DNA from: an uncultured Alsobacter sp.
GTDB taxonomy: Bacteria > Pseudomonadota > Alphaproteobacteria > Rhizobiales > Beijerinckiaceae
Direction of reading: 5' to 3'
Assembly: GCF_945952055.1 (NCBI RefSeq)
Contig: NZ_CAMFHB010000011.1
Span: 86,657 to 150,656, forward strand
Length of the DNA stretch: 64,000 bases
The number at the start of each line of letters is the position of its first letter. Positions within the stretch are counted from its first letter, which is position 1. The position numbers and the translations under genes were made by a program. Below are positions 43,298 through 51,488 of the stretch, in pieces. Under the pieces are notes generated by a model, which searched no databases, was not told the DNA's origin, and saw only the letters and a program-made list of their open reading frames with translations.

Positions 43298-45037
43298 TCA
43301 GCTCTTGGCGGGCTCCGCCGTCGGCTCCTCGGCGAAGATGTCGCGATCCTTGTTCTCGGGAACGACCAGCAGGCCGATCACGAAGGAGGCGAGCGCGATG
43401 ACGATCGGGTACCAGAGACCGAAATAGGGGTCGCCGGTCTGGGCGATCATCGCGAAGGCCGTCGCGGGCATCAGGCCGCCGAACCAGCCGTTGCCGATGT
43501 GGTAGGGCAGCGACATGCCGGTGTAGCGGATCCGCGTCGGGAACAGCTCGACCAGCGCCGCGGCGATCGGGCCGTAGACCATGGTGACGAGGACGACGAG
43601 GAAGGTCAGGACCGCGACCAGCGTGAAGGTCTGGGCGCGGAAGATGTCGAAGAAGCCCGACATCTTGACGATCTCGGGGTTGGCGACACCCGGCATCGGG
43701 TAGCCGGCCGCGCCGAGCGCGTCGTTGACGGTCTTCGTGAAGGCCGCAGGAACGGTCTTGGCGGCGTCGCCCGTGAGCTTCGAGAGCTCGTAGGCTTCGA
43801 TCTCCTTGCTGCCGATGCGGACCTTGGTGGCCGATCCCGCCGGAGCCGGCTCGACCGAGTAGTTCACGGAGTTGCGGGCGAGCAGCGCCTTGGCGATGTC
43901 GCACGAGCTCGTGAACTTGGAGGTGCCCGTCGGGTTGAACTGGAACGAGCACTGCTCCTTGTCGGCCACGACGACGACCTTGGTCGACTGCTGAGCCTTG
44001 TGCAGCATCGGGTTGGCGGTCGCCGAGAGGAACTGGAACAGCGGGAAGTAGCTGAGCGCGGCGATGACCATGCCGGCCAGGATGATCGGCTTGCGCCCGA
44101 TGCGGTCGGACAGCGAGCCGAAAATCACGAACCCGACGGTGCCGAGGATCAGCGACCACGCGATCAGCACGTTCGCGGTGAACATGTCGACGCGCAGGAT
44201 GTTCTGCAGGAAGAACAGGGCGTAGAACTGGCCCGTGTACCAGACGACCGCCTGGCCGGCGACGAGGCCGAACAGGGCGATGACGGCGAAGCGGGCGTTC
44301 TTCCACTGGCCGAAGGCCTCGGCCAGCGGCGCCTTGGACTGCTTGCCCTCGTCCTTCATCTTCTTGAAGGCGGGGCTTTCTTCCATCTGCATGCGGATCC
44401 ACACCGAGATCGCGAGCAGGAAGATCGACAGCAGGAACGGCACGCGCCAGCCCCACGCCGCGAACGCCTGTTCGCCGGTCCAGCTGCGCACCGCCAGGAT
44501 CACCATGAGCGACAGCAGCAGGCCGAGCGTGGCCGTGGTCTGGATCCAGCTCGTGAAGAAGCCGCGGCGGCCCTGCGGGGCGTGCTCGGCCACGTAGACG
44601 ACCGCACCGCCGTACTCGCCGCCGAGCGCGAGGCCCTGCAGCATGCGCAGCGCGATCAGCAGCACCGGTGCCAGCCAGCCGATGGTCTCGTAGCCCGGCA
44701 GCAGGCCGACCACGAAGGTGGAGACACCCATGATCAGGATGGTCATGAGGAAGGTGTACTTGCGCCCGACGAGGTCACCCAGCCGGCCGAACACGAGCGC
44801 GCCGAACGGGCGCACCAGGAAGCCCGCGGCAAAGGCGAGCAGCGCGAAGACGTTGCGCGTGGCTTCCGGGAACGCGGAGAAGAACTGAGCGCCGATGATG
44901 GCGGCCAGAGATCCGTAAAGGTAGAAATCGTACCATTCAAAAATTGTCCCGGCCGACGAGGCCAGGATCACCCGCTTTTCCTCGCGGGTCATCGGCCGCT
45001 GCCGCTCGGCGGCACCGGTCATCACTTGCGTGGACAT
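43298..45037 (-). CDS. MFS transporter, metabolite:H+ symporter (MHS) type with periplasmic insert
   Basis: 579 residues, longer than the usual 430-450. Twelve helices are expected: the first six run from TIFEWYDFYLYGSLAAI onward, with motif A GRLGDLVGRKYTF and the ALRMLQGLALGGEYGGA segment, which are typical of the ShiA/ProP/KgtP-like MHS group. Between helices 8/9 and the following helix there is an insert of about 130 residues (SATANPMLHKAQQ... to GFFDIFRAQTF) with a Cys pair (EQCSFQF, SSCDIAKAL) that probably lies in the periplasm. Proton-driven uptake of an organic acid or osmolyte is likely; the substrate is unknown. GGAGGG precedes the ATG at 45037. Confidence 0.9.
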   Translation of the reverse strand: MSTQVMTGAAERQRPMTREEKRVILASSAGTIFEWYDFYLYGSLAAIIGAQFFSAFPEATRNVFALLAFAAGFLVRPFGALVFGRLGDLVGRKYTFLMTILIMGVSTFVVGLLPGYETIGWLAPVLLIALRMLQGLALGGEYGGAVVYVAEHAPQGRRGFFTSWIQTTATLGLLLSLMVILAVRSWTGEQAFAAWGWRVPFLLSIFLLAISVWIRMQMEESPAFKKMKDEGKQSKAPLAEAFGQWKNARFAVIALFGLVAGQAVVWYTGQFYALFFLQNILRVDMFTANVLIAWSLILGTVGFVIFGSLSDRIGRKPIILAGMVIAALSYFPLFQFLSATANPMLHKAQQSTKVVVVADKEQCSFQFNPTGTSKFTSSCDIAKALLARNSVNYSVEPAPAGSATKVRIGSKEIEAYELSKLTGDAAKTVPAAFTKTVNDALGAAGYPMPGVANPEIVKMSGFFDIFRAQTFTLVAVLTFLVVLVTMVYGPIAAALVELFPTRIRYTGMSLPYHIGNGWFGGLMPATAFAMIAQTGDPYFGLWYPIVIALASFVIGLLVVPENKDRDIFAEEPTAEPAKS

Positions 45038-45523
45038 TGCTTCCCTCCATGGATGCCGGCATCGGCTGCGGCCTGTTCTCGACCGTCCCGACGACACCTG
45101 GACCCCAACCCCCTCCCCATGAGGGGCTGCCTGCTGAGATGGGCTGCCATGCTTTCGCTGCAAGTCTTGCCTGCCAAGTAAAACGCTTAGACTTTGGAAT
45201 AACGAGTCAGATATGTGAAAAGGAACTACGTATAATTCCACCGAAGATGAGTGGAAATAACGCGCCAAGCAAAACAACAGAAGAAAAGCGGAAAAACAGA
45301 GCTGACAGGATCCGGTGTCAACGCCGGCAGGCGCCGGGCCGACGGCGGGACGAGCGGCATCGCACGGGCCGGGACCGCATGGTGCATGCTCGCGCCTATG
45401 CAATCGCAAGTAGTGAAACGTAGAGGCGTTAGCCAATACAGGGCGTTTGCGTTGACGATGTGTGGTCCACCTCGTAGATAAGCTCATAATTTCAATTAAT
45501 CATTGCAGACGGACAGAGCTGTT
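45038..45523. other. A+T-rich intergenic region at the left border of the secretion locus
   Basis: 486 bases with no convincing gene. The stretch 45180-45300 and the last 60 bases before 45524 are clearly richer in A+T than the surrounding chromosome. A possible 58-codon frame from an ATG at 45247 encodes a strongly basic Arg-rich peptide and has no ribosome site, so I do not call it. This gap should hold the promoter of the MotB-like gene and that of the MFS gene, and it marks where the accessory locus begins. Confidence 0.5.
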
Positions 45524-46624
45524 ATGGCGGCGGATTCCAGCGACGAAGACTCGGTCTGGCCGGGATATGTCGATGCGCTGACGACCATGGTGATGGTCAT
45601 GACCATGGTCATGATGATCCTGGGCGTGGTCGTCTTCGGCACCTCCCAGGGCATCTCGCGAAAGTTCCTGGAGCGGGTCGCGGACGCGGCCAACGTCGAC
45701 GCCGGCAGCGACGTCTCCACCCGCAAGATCTCCGACGACCTGCTGGCCTGGGTGCAGCGGCACGCCGACCTCGGGTCGGCGCCCTATCTCTCACCGGGTG
45801 ACGACAGGCCCCGGGGCGGCGCCACGCAGGGCACGGCGCAACTGCCCAACCCCGGCGTCACGTCACGGCAACTGACCACGCGCGGCCCCTTGCAGGCCGA
45901 CGCGCAGAACAACCCGAGCGGACCCAATGTCGGGCCGCCCCTCGAGGACGTCACCGCGACCGCGGCGATCGACCAGGCCCAGCCCTTCTCGATGCGGCCG
46001 CCGGGCACCGAAGTCGTCGAACCGCCGGGCCAGGGCTGGCCGGCCGCCCCGTTCAGGCCGGCGGGGCCGCGCGAGGGAGCGGACGCGGTGGCTTGGCCCT
46101 CCCGTCCGCACCCCGACGGCGCGCGCGATCCGATCGAGGAGACGCCAAGCGACAAGCCCGCGCAGGTTGCCTCGCTGGGGGGCGCCCAGCCTCTCCTGAA
46201 GCCCCGCCCGGTGGACCTGGGCGCGGGAGCCCTGGATCCCGTCGAGATCGTGTCGCGCCAGCGCGCCGACGTGGAGCCGGCGAGGGCCGGTTCGCGCGTC
46301 GGCCGGGACGCGGGCGCCCGTCCAGCCATCACCGTGCGTTTCGAGGACCGGGCCACGCGGCTGGATCCCGAGGCGCTCGACATGGTCAAGAAGACGATCC
46401 AGTCCGGCGCCGACTTCAACGGCGCGGCCACCATCACGATCACGGGGCTGGCGAGCGTCGTCGGCTCGTCCGTGTCCGATGCCCGCCGGACCGCCTACTA
46501 CCGGGTCATCGCCGTCCGGGAAGCGCTGATCGCGGCCGGCATCCGCCCCGGTGCCCTGCGCATGGGGGTTCTCGACACGAACAACACGGCGAGCGACATC
46601 GTCACGATCGCCGCCGGCAGGTGA
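45524..46624 (+). CDS. MotB/SiiA-like inner-membrane protein with OmpA-like C-terminal region (paralogue 1)
   Basis: 366 residues. Short acidic N terminus (MAADSSDEDSVWP), then one transmembrane helix GYVDALTTMVMVMTMVMMIL whose YVDALT start lines up with YADFMTA of MotB; Asp17 falls on MotB's proton-carrying Asp32. A conserved helix follows (SRKFLERVADAANVDA). Residues about 60-265 are a Pro/Gly/Ala-rich linker; residues about 269-366 (ITVRFEDRATRLD... SDARRTAYYRVIAVREALIA) resemble the OmpA/MotB peptidoglycan-binding fold. Paralogous to 50370-51413. In Salmonella SPI-4, SiiA plays this part with SiiB as a proton channel powering adhesin secretion. Convergent with the HlyD gene. Confidence 0.8.
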   Translation: MAADSSDEDSVWPGYVDALTTMVMVMTMVMMILGVVVFGTSQGISRKFLERVADAANVDAGSDVSTRKISDDLLAWVQRHADLGSAPYLSPGDDRPRGGATQGTAQLPNPGVTSRQLTTRGPLQADAQNNPSGPNVGPPLEDVTATAAIDQAQPFSMRPPGTEVVEPPGQGWPAAPFRPAGPREGADAVAWPSRPHPDGARDPIEETPSDKPAQVASLGGAQPLLKPRPVDLGAGALDPVEIVSRQRADVEPARAGSRVGRDAGARPAITVRFEDRATRLDPEALDMVKKTIQSGADFNGAATITITGLASVVGSSVSDARRTAYYRVIAVREALIAAGIRPGALRMGVLDTNNTASDIVTIAAGR

Positions 46625-46654
46625 CGCGGCGTGGCGAGCGATCGACGATTCCGG

Positions 46655-47959
46655 TCAGCGCAGCGCGTTCTCCTGGATGCGGCGAACGGGGCGCACCAGC
46701 GCTTCCAGGACCGTCTGCTTGCCGGAGATGATGTTCACGTCGGCCAGCATGCCCGGCACGACCGGCTTGTCCGCGCCGAAGGCCGTGCCGTCGGCCTCGA
46801 GCCGCACCCGGAAATAGGGCTGGCCCTTCTCGTCCGGCAGCGCGTCGGGAGAAATGTCCACGACCTTGCCGGGCAGTCCTCCGTAGACGGAGAAGTCATA
46901 GGCGCTCACCTTGACCACGGCGGGCAGTCCCGGCCACACCTGCGCGCGGTCGGCGGGCGACAGCCTGGCCTCGACGGCGACCGAGGAGCCGGCCGGCACG
47001 AGCTGGATCAGCGGATCGCCGGATTTCACGACGCCGCCGATCGTGTTGACGAAGAGCTTGTTGACGACGCCCGCCATGGGCGCGACGACCTCCGTCCGCA
47101 CGCTGCGCTCCTGCATGGCCTGGACGGATTCCACCAGCTTGGCGATCTGGACCTGGGTGTCGACCCGGTCGCGGTCCGCGTCGCTGCGGAACTTCAGTAC
47201 CTGTTCGGAGCGCCTGCCGCCCAGCTCGCTCAGCGCGGCCTCGGTGCGCGGGATGTCGTGGGCGAGGTCCGAGATCTTGGCCTCCATCTGCTGCAACTGC
47301 CTCTCGTTGTCGAGGAGGTCGTTGCTCGACACGGCGCCGATGCTGTTGAGCTTGCGCAGGTTCCCCAGCCGCTGCAGCAGGAGCTCCCGCTCTGTCCGGG
47401 TGAGGCCGAGCCGCGCCTTCAGCTCGGAGAGCTCCAGGTCCTTCTGGCGGACCTGGTCGTCGAGAATGCGCAACTGCACCATGAGCGTCCGCCGGCGGGT
47501 CTCGAACAGGCCGGTCTCCTGCGACGCGATGCCGGGAAGCTCGGCGGAAAGGGCCGCCGGGATCTCGATGCGCTCGGCACCCTGGCTTTCGGCCGCCAGC
47601 CGCGCGGCGCGGATGGTCTTGGCCTTGATCTCGATCTGGGCCTGCAGGAGTTCGGAGCGCGCGAAACTGTTCTCGACCCGCAGCATCGGCGTGCCGCGGG
47701 CGACCGTCTCGCCCTCGCGGACGAGGATCTCGGTCACGATGCCCCCCTCGAAATGCTGGATGACCTGGTTCTGCAGCTGCGGGATCACGCGCCCCGCCCC
47801 GTGGGTCACCTTGTCGAGGCTGGTCAGGGCCGCCCAGGCCACGAAGGCCACCAGGCTCGCCGCGATGGTGACGACGAGCATCCCGCGCGCGCGGCTTTCG
47901 ATGCGGTCCGTGTGACGAGGGTAAGGCAGGCTATCGCCGCCAGGCTGGGCAATGGACAT
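46655..47959 (-). CDS. Type I secretion membrane fusion protein (HlyD/LapC/SiiD type)
   Basis: 434 residues. One N-terminal transmembrane helix (MLVVTIAASLVAFVAWAAL, about 27-46), then the HlyD start HGAGRVIPQLQNQVIQHFEG and GGIVTEILVREGETVARGTP (lipoyl-like half). A long coiled coil follows (about 110-300; TLMVQLRILDDQVRQKDLEL, ERQLQQMEAKISDLA), then the second lipoyl half VVAPMAGVVNKLFVNTIGG and the beta-barrel VRLEADGTAFG...VPGMLADVNIISGKQTVL. It bridges the ABC exporter and the TolC-like channel. It is the only component on the minus strand; start ATG 47959 lies 130 bases from the divergent ABC gene. Confidence 0.93.
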   Translation of the reverse strand: MSIAQPGGDSLPYPRHTDRIESRARGMLVVTIAASLVAFVAWAALTSLDKVTHGAGRVIPQLQNQVIQHFEGGIVTEILVREGETVARGTPMLRVENSFARSELLQAQIEIKAKTIRAARLAAESQGAERIEIPAALSAELPGIASQETGLFETRRRTLMVQLRILDDQVRQKDLELSELKARLGLTRTERELLLQRLGNLRKLNSIGAVSSNDLLDNERQLQQMEAKISDLAHDIPRTEAALSELGGRRSEQVLKFRSDADRDRVDTQVQIAKLVESVQAMQERSVRTEVVAPMAGVVNKLFVNTIGGVVKSGDPLIQLVPAGSSVAVEARLSPADRAQVWPGLPAVVKVSAYDFSVYGGLPGKVVDISPDALPDEKGQPYFRVRLEADGTAFGADKPVVPGMLADVNIISGKQTVLEALVRPVRRIQENALR

Positions 47960-48089
47960 CTGCAATCCGTGACTTCGAAAAAAGGCGAGCACGTCGAAAA
48001 CACGTGCTGGTGTAGGCTGAACAGGTTCATTCAAGCTTAAGCTGTCGCGTCTTATATCAGCTTTGATTGGTGTTGGTGATTTTTGAGTG

Positions 48090-50273
48090 ATGTTGGGATT
48101 GCATTCGAGGGCCGCTCGGGCCCGCACGACGTCTGCCGCCATGACGGTCGATGAGGCGCTGCCGCCCTGCGGCAATCTCGTGGCCGATATCAATGCCATC
48201 GCCGAGCGCTGGTTCGGTCGCACGGCGGCTGACGGCCTCAGCTTCGACACGGCGCTGCCGACGCCGGAGGCGCTGGCCGACGCGGCGGGACGGCGCGGCC
48301 TGTCGGTCACCTACCGGCAGCTTTCCCTCGCGGACCTGACCCCGTCCGACTTCCCCTGCGTTATCCTCGATCGCGACGGCGGCTCGCGCCTGCTTGCCGG
48401 CCCGGACGGGCAGGGGCATGTGAGCGTCCTGGCACGGGGCGGCACGTCGCGCGTGCCGGTCTCGACCCTGGCGGCACGCCACGCCGGCACCGTCTTCTTC
48501 GTCCGGCCCCGGCTGGACGCGGCCCTGGGCGATGAGCCCGGCCACGGGCAGCCGCTGTCTCGGCCCGCGGTGGACCCGGCCGGCTCGGTGGGCCTGTTCG
48601 CCTCGGTCGTGCGGCACATGCTGGTCGGCAATGGCCGGCTGTTTCTCCTCCTCTGCCTCGCCTCGCTCATCGGCAACGTGCTGATGCTCGCCATCCCCAT
48701 CTATTCGATGGCCGTCTACGACCGGGTCGTGCCGCATCTTGCCTTCGAGACCTTGTGGGCGCTGACCACGGGCATCCTGATCGTGCTCGGTGCGGATTTC
48801 GCGGTCCGCCTGGTCCGCCACCAACTGGTCGACGCCATGGCGGTGAAGAGCGGCGTCGCCCTCCAGTCGCGTCTCTTCGCCCGTGTCCTGCGGATGCCGC
48901 TCGACAAGGCGCCACGCAACGCCGCGCTGCTGCAACTGTGGATGAGGGAACTCGACTCGCTGTGCCAGACCGTGCCGCTGGTGCTCGTGTCGGCAGCGAT
49001 CGACCTGCCATTCGTTCTCATCGTCTCGGGCATTCTCTACGGACTCGGCGGGCCGGTGGCGCTTGTGCCCGTGGCGGTGGCCATGGTTCTGGGCGTGGTG
49101 TTCGTGGCCACTCACGCCCTGGCGGCGGAGCGTGCCAAGGAAACGAACGCGCTCGCCAGGGCCCAGGCGACCCTGGTGGCCGAGGCCGCGGACGGCCTGG
49201 AGGCCGTGAAGCTGGCCGCCGCCGAGGGGGCCGTGCTGCGGCGCTTCGAGCGCCTGGCCGACGCCGCCGCTTTCGCCGGACACGAAGCCCGGCATTGGAC
49301 GGTGCTGGGCAGCCAGGTCACCCTGTCGCTGGGCCAGGTGGCCATCGTTCTCGCCATGCTCGTCGGTGTCTATGTGATCGCCGACAACGCCATGACCATC
49401 GGCGCGCTGTCGGCGGCGACGCTGCTGGTGGGACGGCTGATGGCGCCGGTCGCCCAGTTCGTCTCGAGCCTGCAGCGCATGAGGTTGCTGGTGCGCTCGG
49501 CCGACGGGCTCGACAAGGTCCTTGTGGCCCCGGTCGAGCATGGCGGCGAGGGCCGCGGCGGCGGCGTCGTGCGGGGGCGCTTCGACCTGCGCGGCGTGCG
49601 CTTCTCCTATCCCGAGGCGCATGCGCCCGCCCTGCAGGACGTCTCGCTGGTGATCCGTCCGGGCGAGAAGATCGCCGTGATCGGCCGCGTGGGATGCGGA
49701 AAGAGCACGTTGCTGCGCATGCTCGTGCGCCTCTGCGACCCCGAGGCGGGCAGCGTCTTTCTCGACGAGGCCGACATTCGCCAAGTGTCGCCCGACGTCC
49801 TGCGCCGGCAGGTGGCCATGATGCGCCAGGACCAGGCGCTCTTCGACGACACGCTGCGCGCCAACCTGTGCTTCGGTCTCGACGAGGTGCCCGAGCCGAT
49901 CTTCGACCGGGCGGTCGCGGTCTCGGGTGTCCGCGAGATCGCGGCCCGTCATCCGATGGGCTACGGACAGCGTATCGGGCCGCGCGGAGAGCGCCTCTCC
50001 GGCGGCGAGCGCCAGATGGTGGCCCTCGCGAGGGCGCTGATGACGGATCCGCGCGTCCTCATCCTGGACGAACCGACGGCGTCCCTCGACAACACGCTGG
50101 AAAGCCGGGTGGTGCGCGACCTGCAGGCCTTCGCGGAAGGCCGCACCCTCATCGTCGCGACCCACCGCGCCCAGACGCTCGCCCTGGCTGACCGGATCAT
50201 CTGGATGGAGGGGGGCCGCATCGTGGCCGACGGCCCGAAGGACGAGGTGCTGCGCAAGCTTAACGGTTCGTAA
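48090..50273 (+). CDS. Type I secretion ABC exporter with degenerate C39-like domain
   Basis: 727 residues. Residues about 15-150 look like a peptidase-C39-like domain lacking the catalytic Cys motif, as in LapB/HlyB/SiiF exporters, where it serves substrate docking. The membrane domain begins near GRLFLLLCLASLIGNVLML; the nucleotide-binding domain has Walker A GRVGCGKST, Q-loop MMRQDQALFDD, signature RLSGGERQMVALARAL, Walker B VLILDEP and the H-loop THRAQTLALADR. It exports the giant protein encoded downstream. The ATG at 48090 is used; ATG 48141 is an alternative. Followed by the MotB-like paralogue 2. Confidence 0.93.
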   Translation: MLGLHSRAARARTTSAAMTVDEALPPCGNLVADINAIAERWFGRTAADGLSFDTALPTPEALADAAGRRGLSVTYRQLSLADLTPSDFPCVILDRDGGSRLLAGPDGQGHVSVLARGGTSRVPVSTLAARHAGTVFFVRPRLDAALGDEPGHGQPLSRPAVDPAGSVGLFASVVRHMLVGNGRLFLLLCLASLIGNVLMLAIPIYSMAVYDRVVPHLAFETLWALTTGILIVLGADFAVRLVRHQLVDAMAVKSGVALQSRLFARVLRMPLDKAPRNAALLQLWMRELDSLCQTVPLVLVSAAIDLPFVLIVSGILYGLGGPVALVPVAVAMVLGVVFVATHALAAERAKETNALARAQATLVAEAADGLEAVKLAAAEGAVLRRFERLADAAAFAGHEARHWTVLGSQVTLSLGQVAIVLAMLVGVYVIADNAMTIGALSAATLLVGRLMAPVAQFVSSLQRMRLLVRSADGLDKVLVAPVEHGGEGRGGGVVRGRFDLRGVRFSYPEAHAPALQDVSLVIRPGEKIAVIGRVGCGKSTLLRMLVRLCDPEAGSVFLDEADIRQVSPDVLRRQVAMMRQDQALFDDTLRANLCFGLDEVPEPIFDRAVAVSGVREIAARHPMGYGQRIGPRGERLSGGERQMVALARALMTDPRVLILDEPTASLDNTLESRVVRDLQAFAEGRTLIVATHRAQTLALADRIIWMEGGRIVADGPKDEVLRKLNGS

Positions 50274-50369
50274 AGCATAAAATTGAAGACGACCAACGCT
50301 TGAGTCGTTGTTCATCAATCAGAGTTTAGGCTCCCGACGTTTCTACTGTGAATTGTTCGGGACATTGAT

Positions 50370-51413
50370 ATGGCTGCGGCCGATAGCAACGACGACGATA
50401 GCGGCAATATATGGTCCGGCTACGTCGACGCGCTCACCACGATGACGATGGTGATGACGCTCATCATGATGCTGCTCGGCATCGTGGTGTTCGGGCTCTC
50501 GCAGCAGATCTCCCGATCGTTCCTCGTCAAGATCGCCGAGGCGACCAACGTCGATGCGAGCGCGAACCGGACCGCGTCGCAAATCGCCGGCGACATCCTG
50601 GAGCGGTTGGCCAAGCGTCCCGACCAGGTCGGTTTCGAAGCTGCCGCCCGCGGCGCTGCCGCCCAGCAGGGGACGCATGGCGCCGCGCGCGAGCAGGACG
50701 CCGACGGGATCGCACTGCAACCCCTGGCGGACGACGGGACGGCCGTTTCGGGCCGCGACCGCGCCACGGCCGCGGCGGCGTCCGGCGGCTCGCACCGGCC
50801 TGCCGCCGGCACCACCATCGGCACGGGGGCGGGGGCGTCGTTCGACGAGCCGAAGGTCGCCGGGCAAGCGCCGATCGGCGACAGTCCCAGCCAGCGCGCG
50901 GGCGCGGGCCCCACCGACCTCGAGGTGACCTCCGATCTCACGGCGGCCCTGGCCGCAACGAACCAGCGCCGGGTCGGCAGCACGATGGCTCCCGCGATCA
51001 AGGACAGCCCGCCGGTCGCGGCGACGGCGCCCGTCGAGATCGAGTCGACGCGCGAGGCCGACCTCGTCCGACCGGGCGAGGGAGCCAAGGTGGGCTCGGG
51101 CCTGGCGACCATCAACATCAAGTTCAAGGACAAGGCCACGTTGCTCGACGCGGTCTCGGCCCAGGTGCTGCGGTCGTCGGTGGCCGACCCGACGTCGGCC
51201 TTCCGGACCGCTCGCCTCGTGGAGATCGCGGCGGCGGCCGACCCGTCCAACGGCACGTTGAGCGATGCGCGGCGGTTCGCCTACTACCGGGTGCTCACCG
51301 TGCGGAAAGAGATCCTAAGCGCAGGAATTGACGCGTCCAGGGTCATCATGAAGATCGACGACTCGCTGACGGTGACCAACAGTAATACGGTGCGTTTGAC
51401 GGCACGACCGTGA
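50370..51413 (+). CDS. MotB/SiiA-like inner-membrane protein with OmpA-like C-terminal region (paralogue 2)
   Basis: 347 residues. N terminus MAAADSNDDDSGNIWSGYVD, then a transmembrane helix with the same YVDALTTMTMVMT pattern; Asp20 matches MotB Asp32 and Asp17 of paralogue 1. The first 60 residues of the two paralogues are almost superimposable (GYVDALTTM.MVMT..MM.LG.VVFG.SQ.ISR.FL). A low-complexity linker follows, then from about residue 248 the OmpA-like part INIKFKDKATLLD ... SDARRFAYYRVLTVRKEIL. Lies between the ABC exporter and the MotA-like gene, so it is the direct candidate partner of the latter. Start ATG 50370; ribosome site weak. Confidence 0.82.
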   Translation: MAAADSNDDDSGNIWSGYVDALTTMTMVMTLIMMLLGIVVFGLSQQISRSFLVKIAEATNVDASANRTASQIAGDILERLAKRPDQVGFEAAARGAAAQQGTHGAAREQDADGIALQPLADDGTAVSGRDRATAAAASGGSHRPAAGTTIGTGAGASFDEPKVAGQAPIGDSPSQRAGAGPTDLEVTSDLTAALAATNQRRVGSTMAPAIKDSPPVAATAPVEIESTREADLVRPGEGAKVGSGLATINIKFKDKATLLDAVSAQVLRSSVADPTSAFRTARLVEIAAAADPSNGTLSDARRFAYYRVLTVRKEILSAGIDASRVIMKIDDSLTVTNSNTVRLTARP

Positions 51414-51488
51414 ATAGGTAGAAGCCCTCGTCATTGCAATCTCTCGACTATTTGATCGTTGTCTTTTCAACCGAAGGTTGTTGAAATC

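Noticed and set aside
45247..45423. Possible 58-codon basic peptide gene from an ATG at 45247
   Set aside because: No ribosome site, low-complexity Arg-rich product typical of GC-rich random frames, and no sign of conservation.
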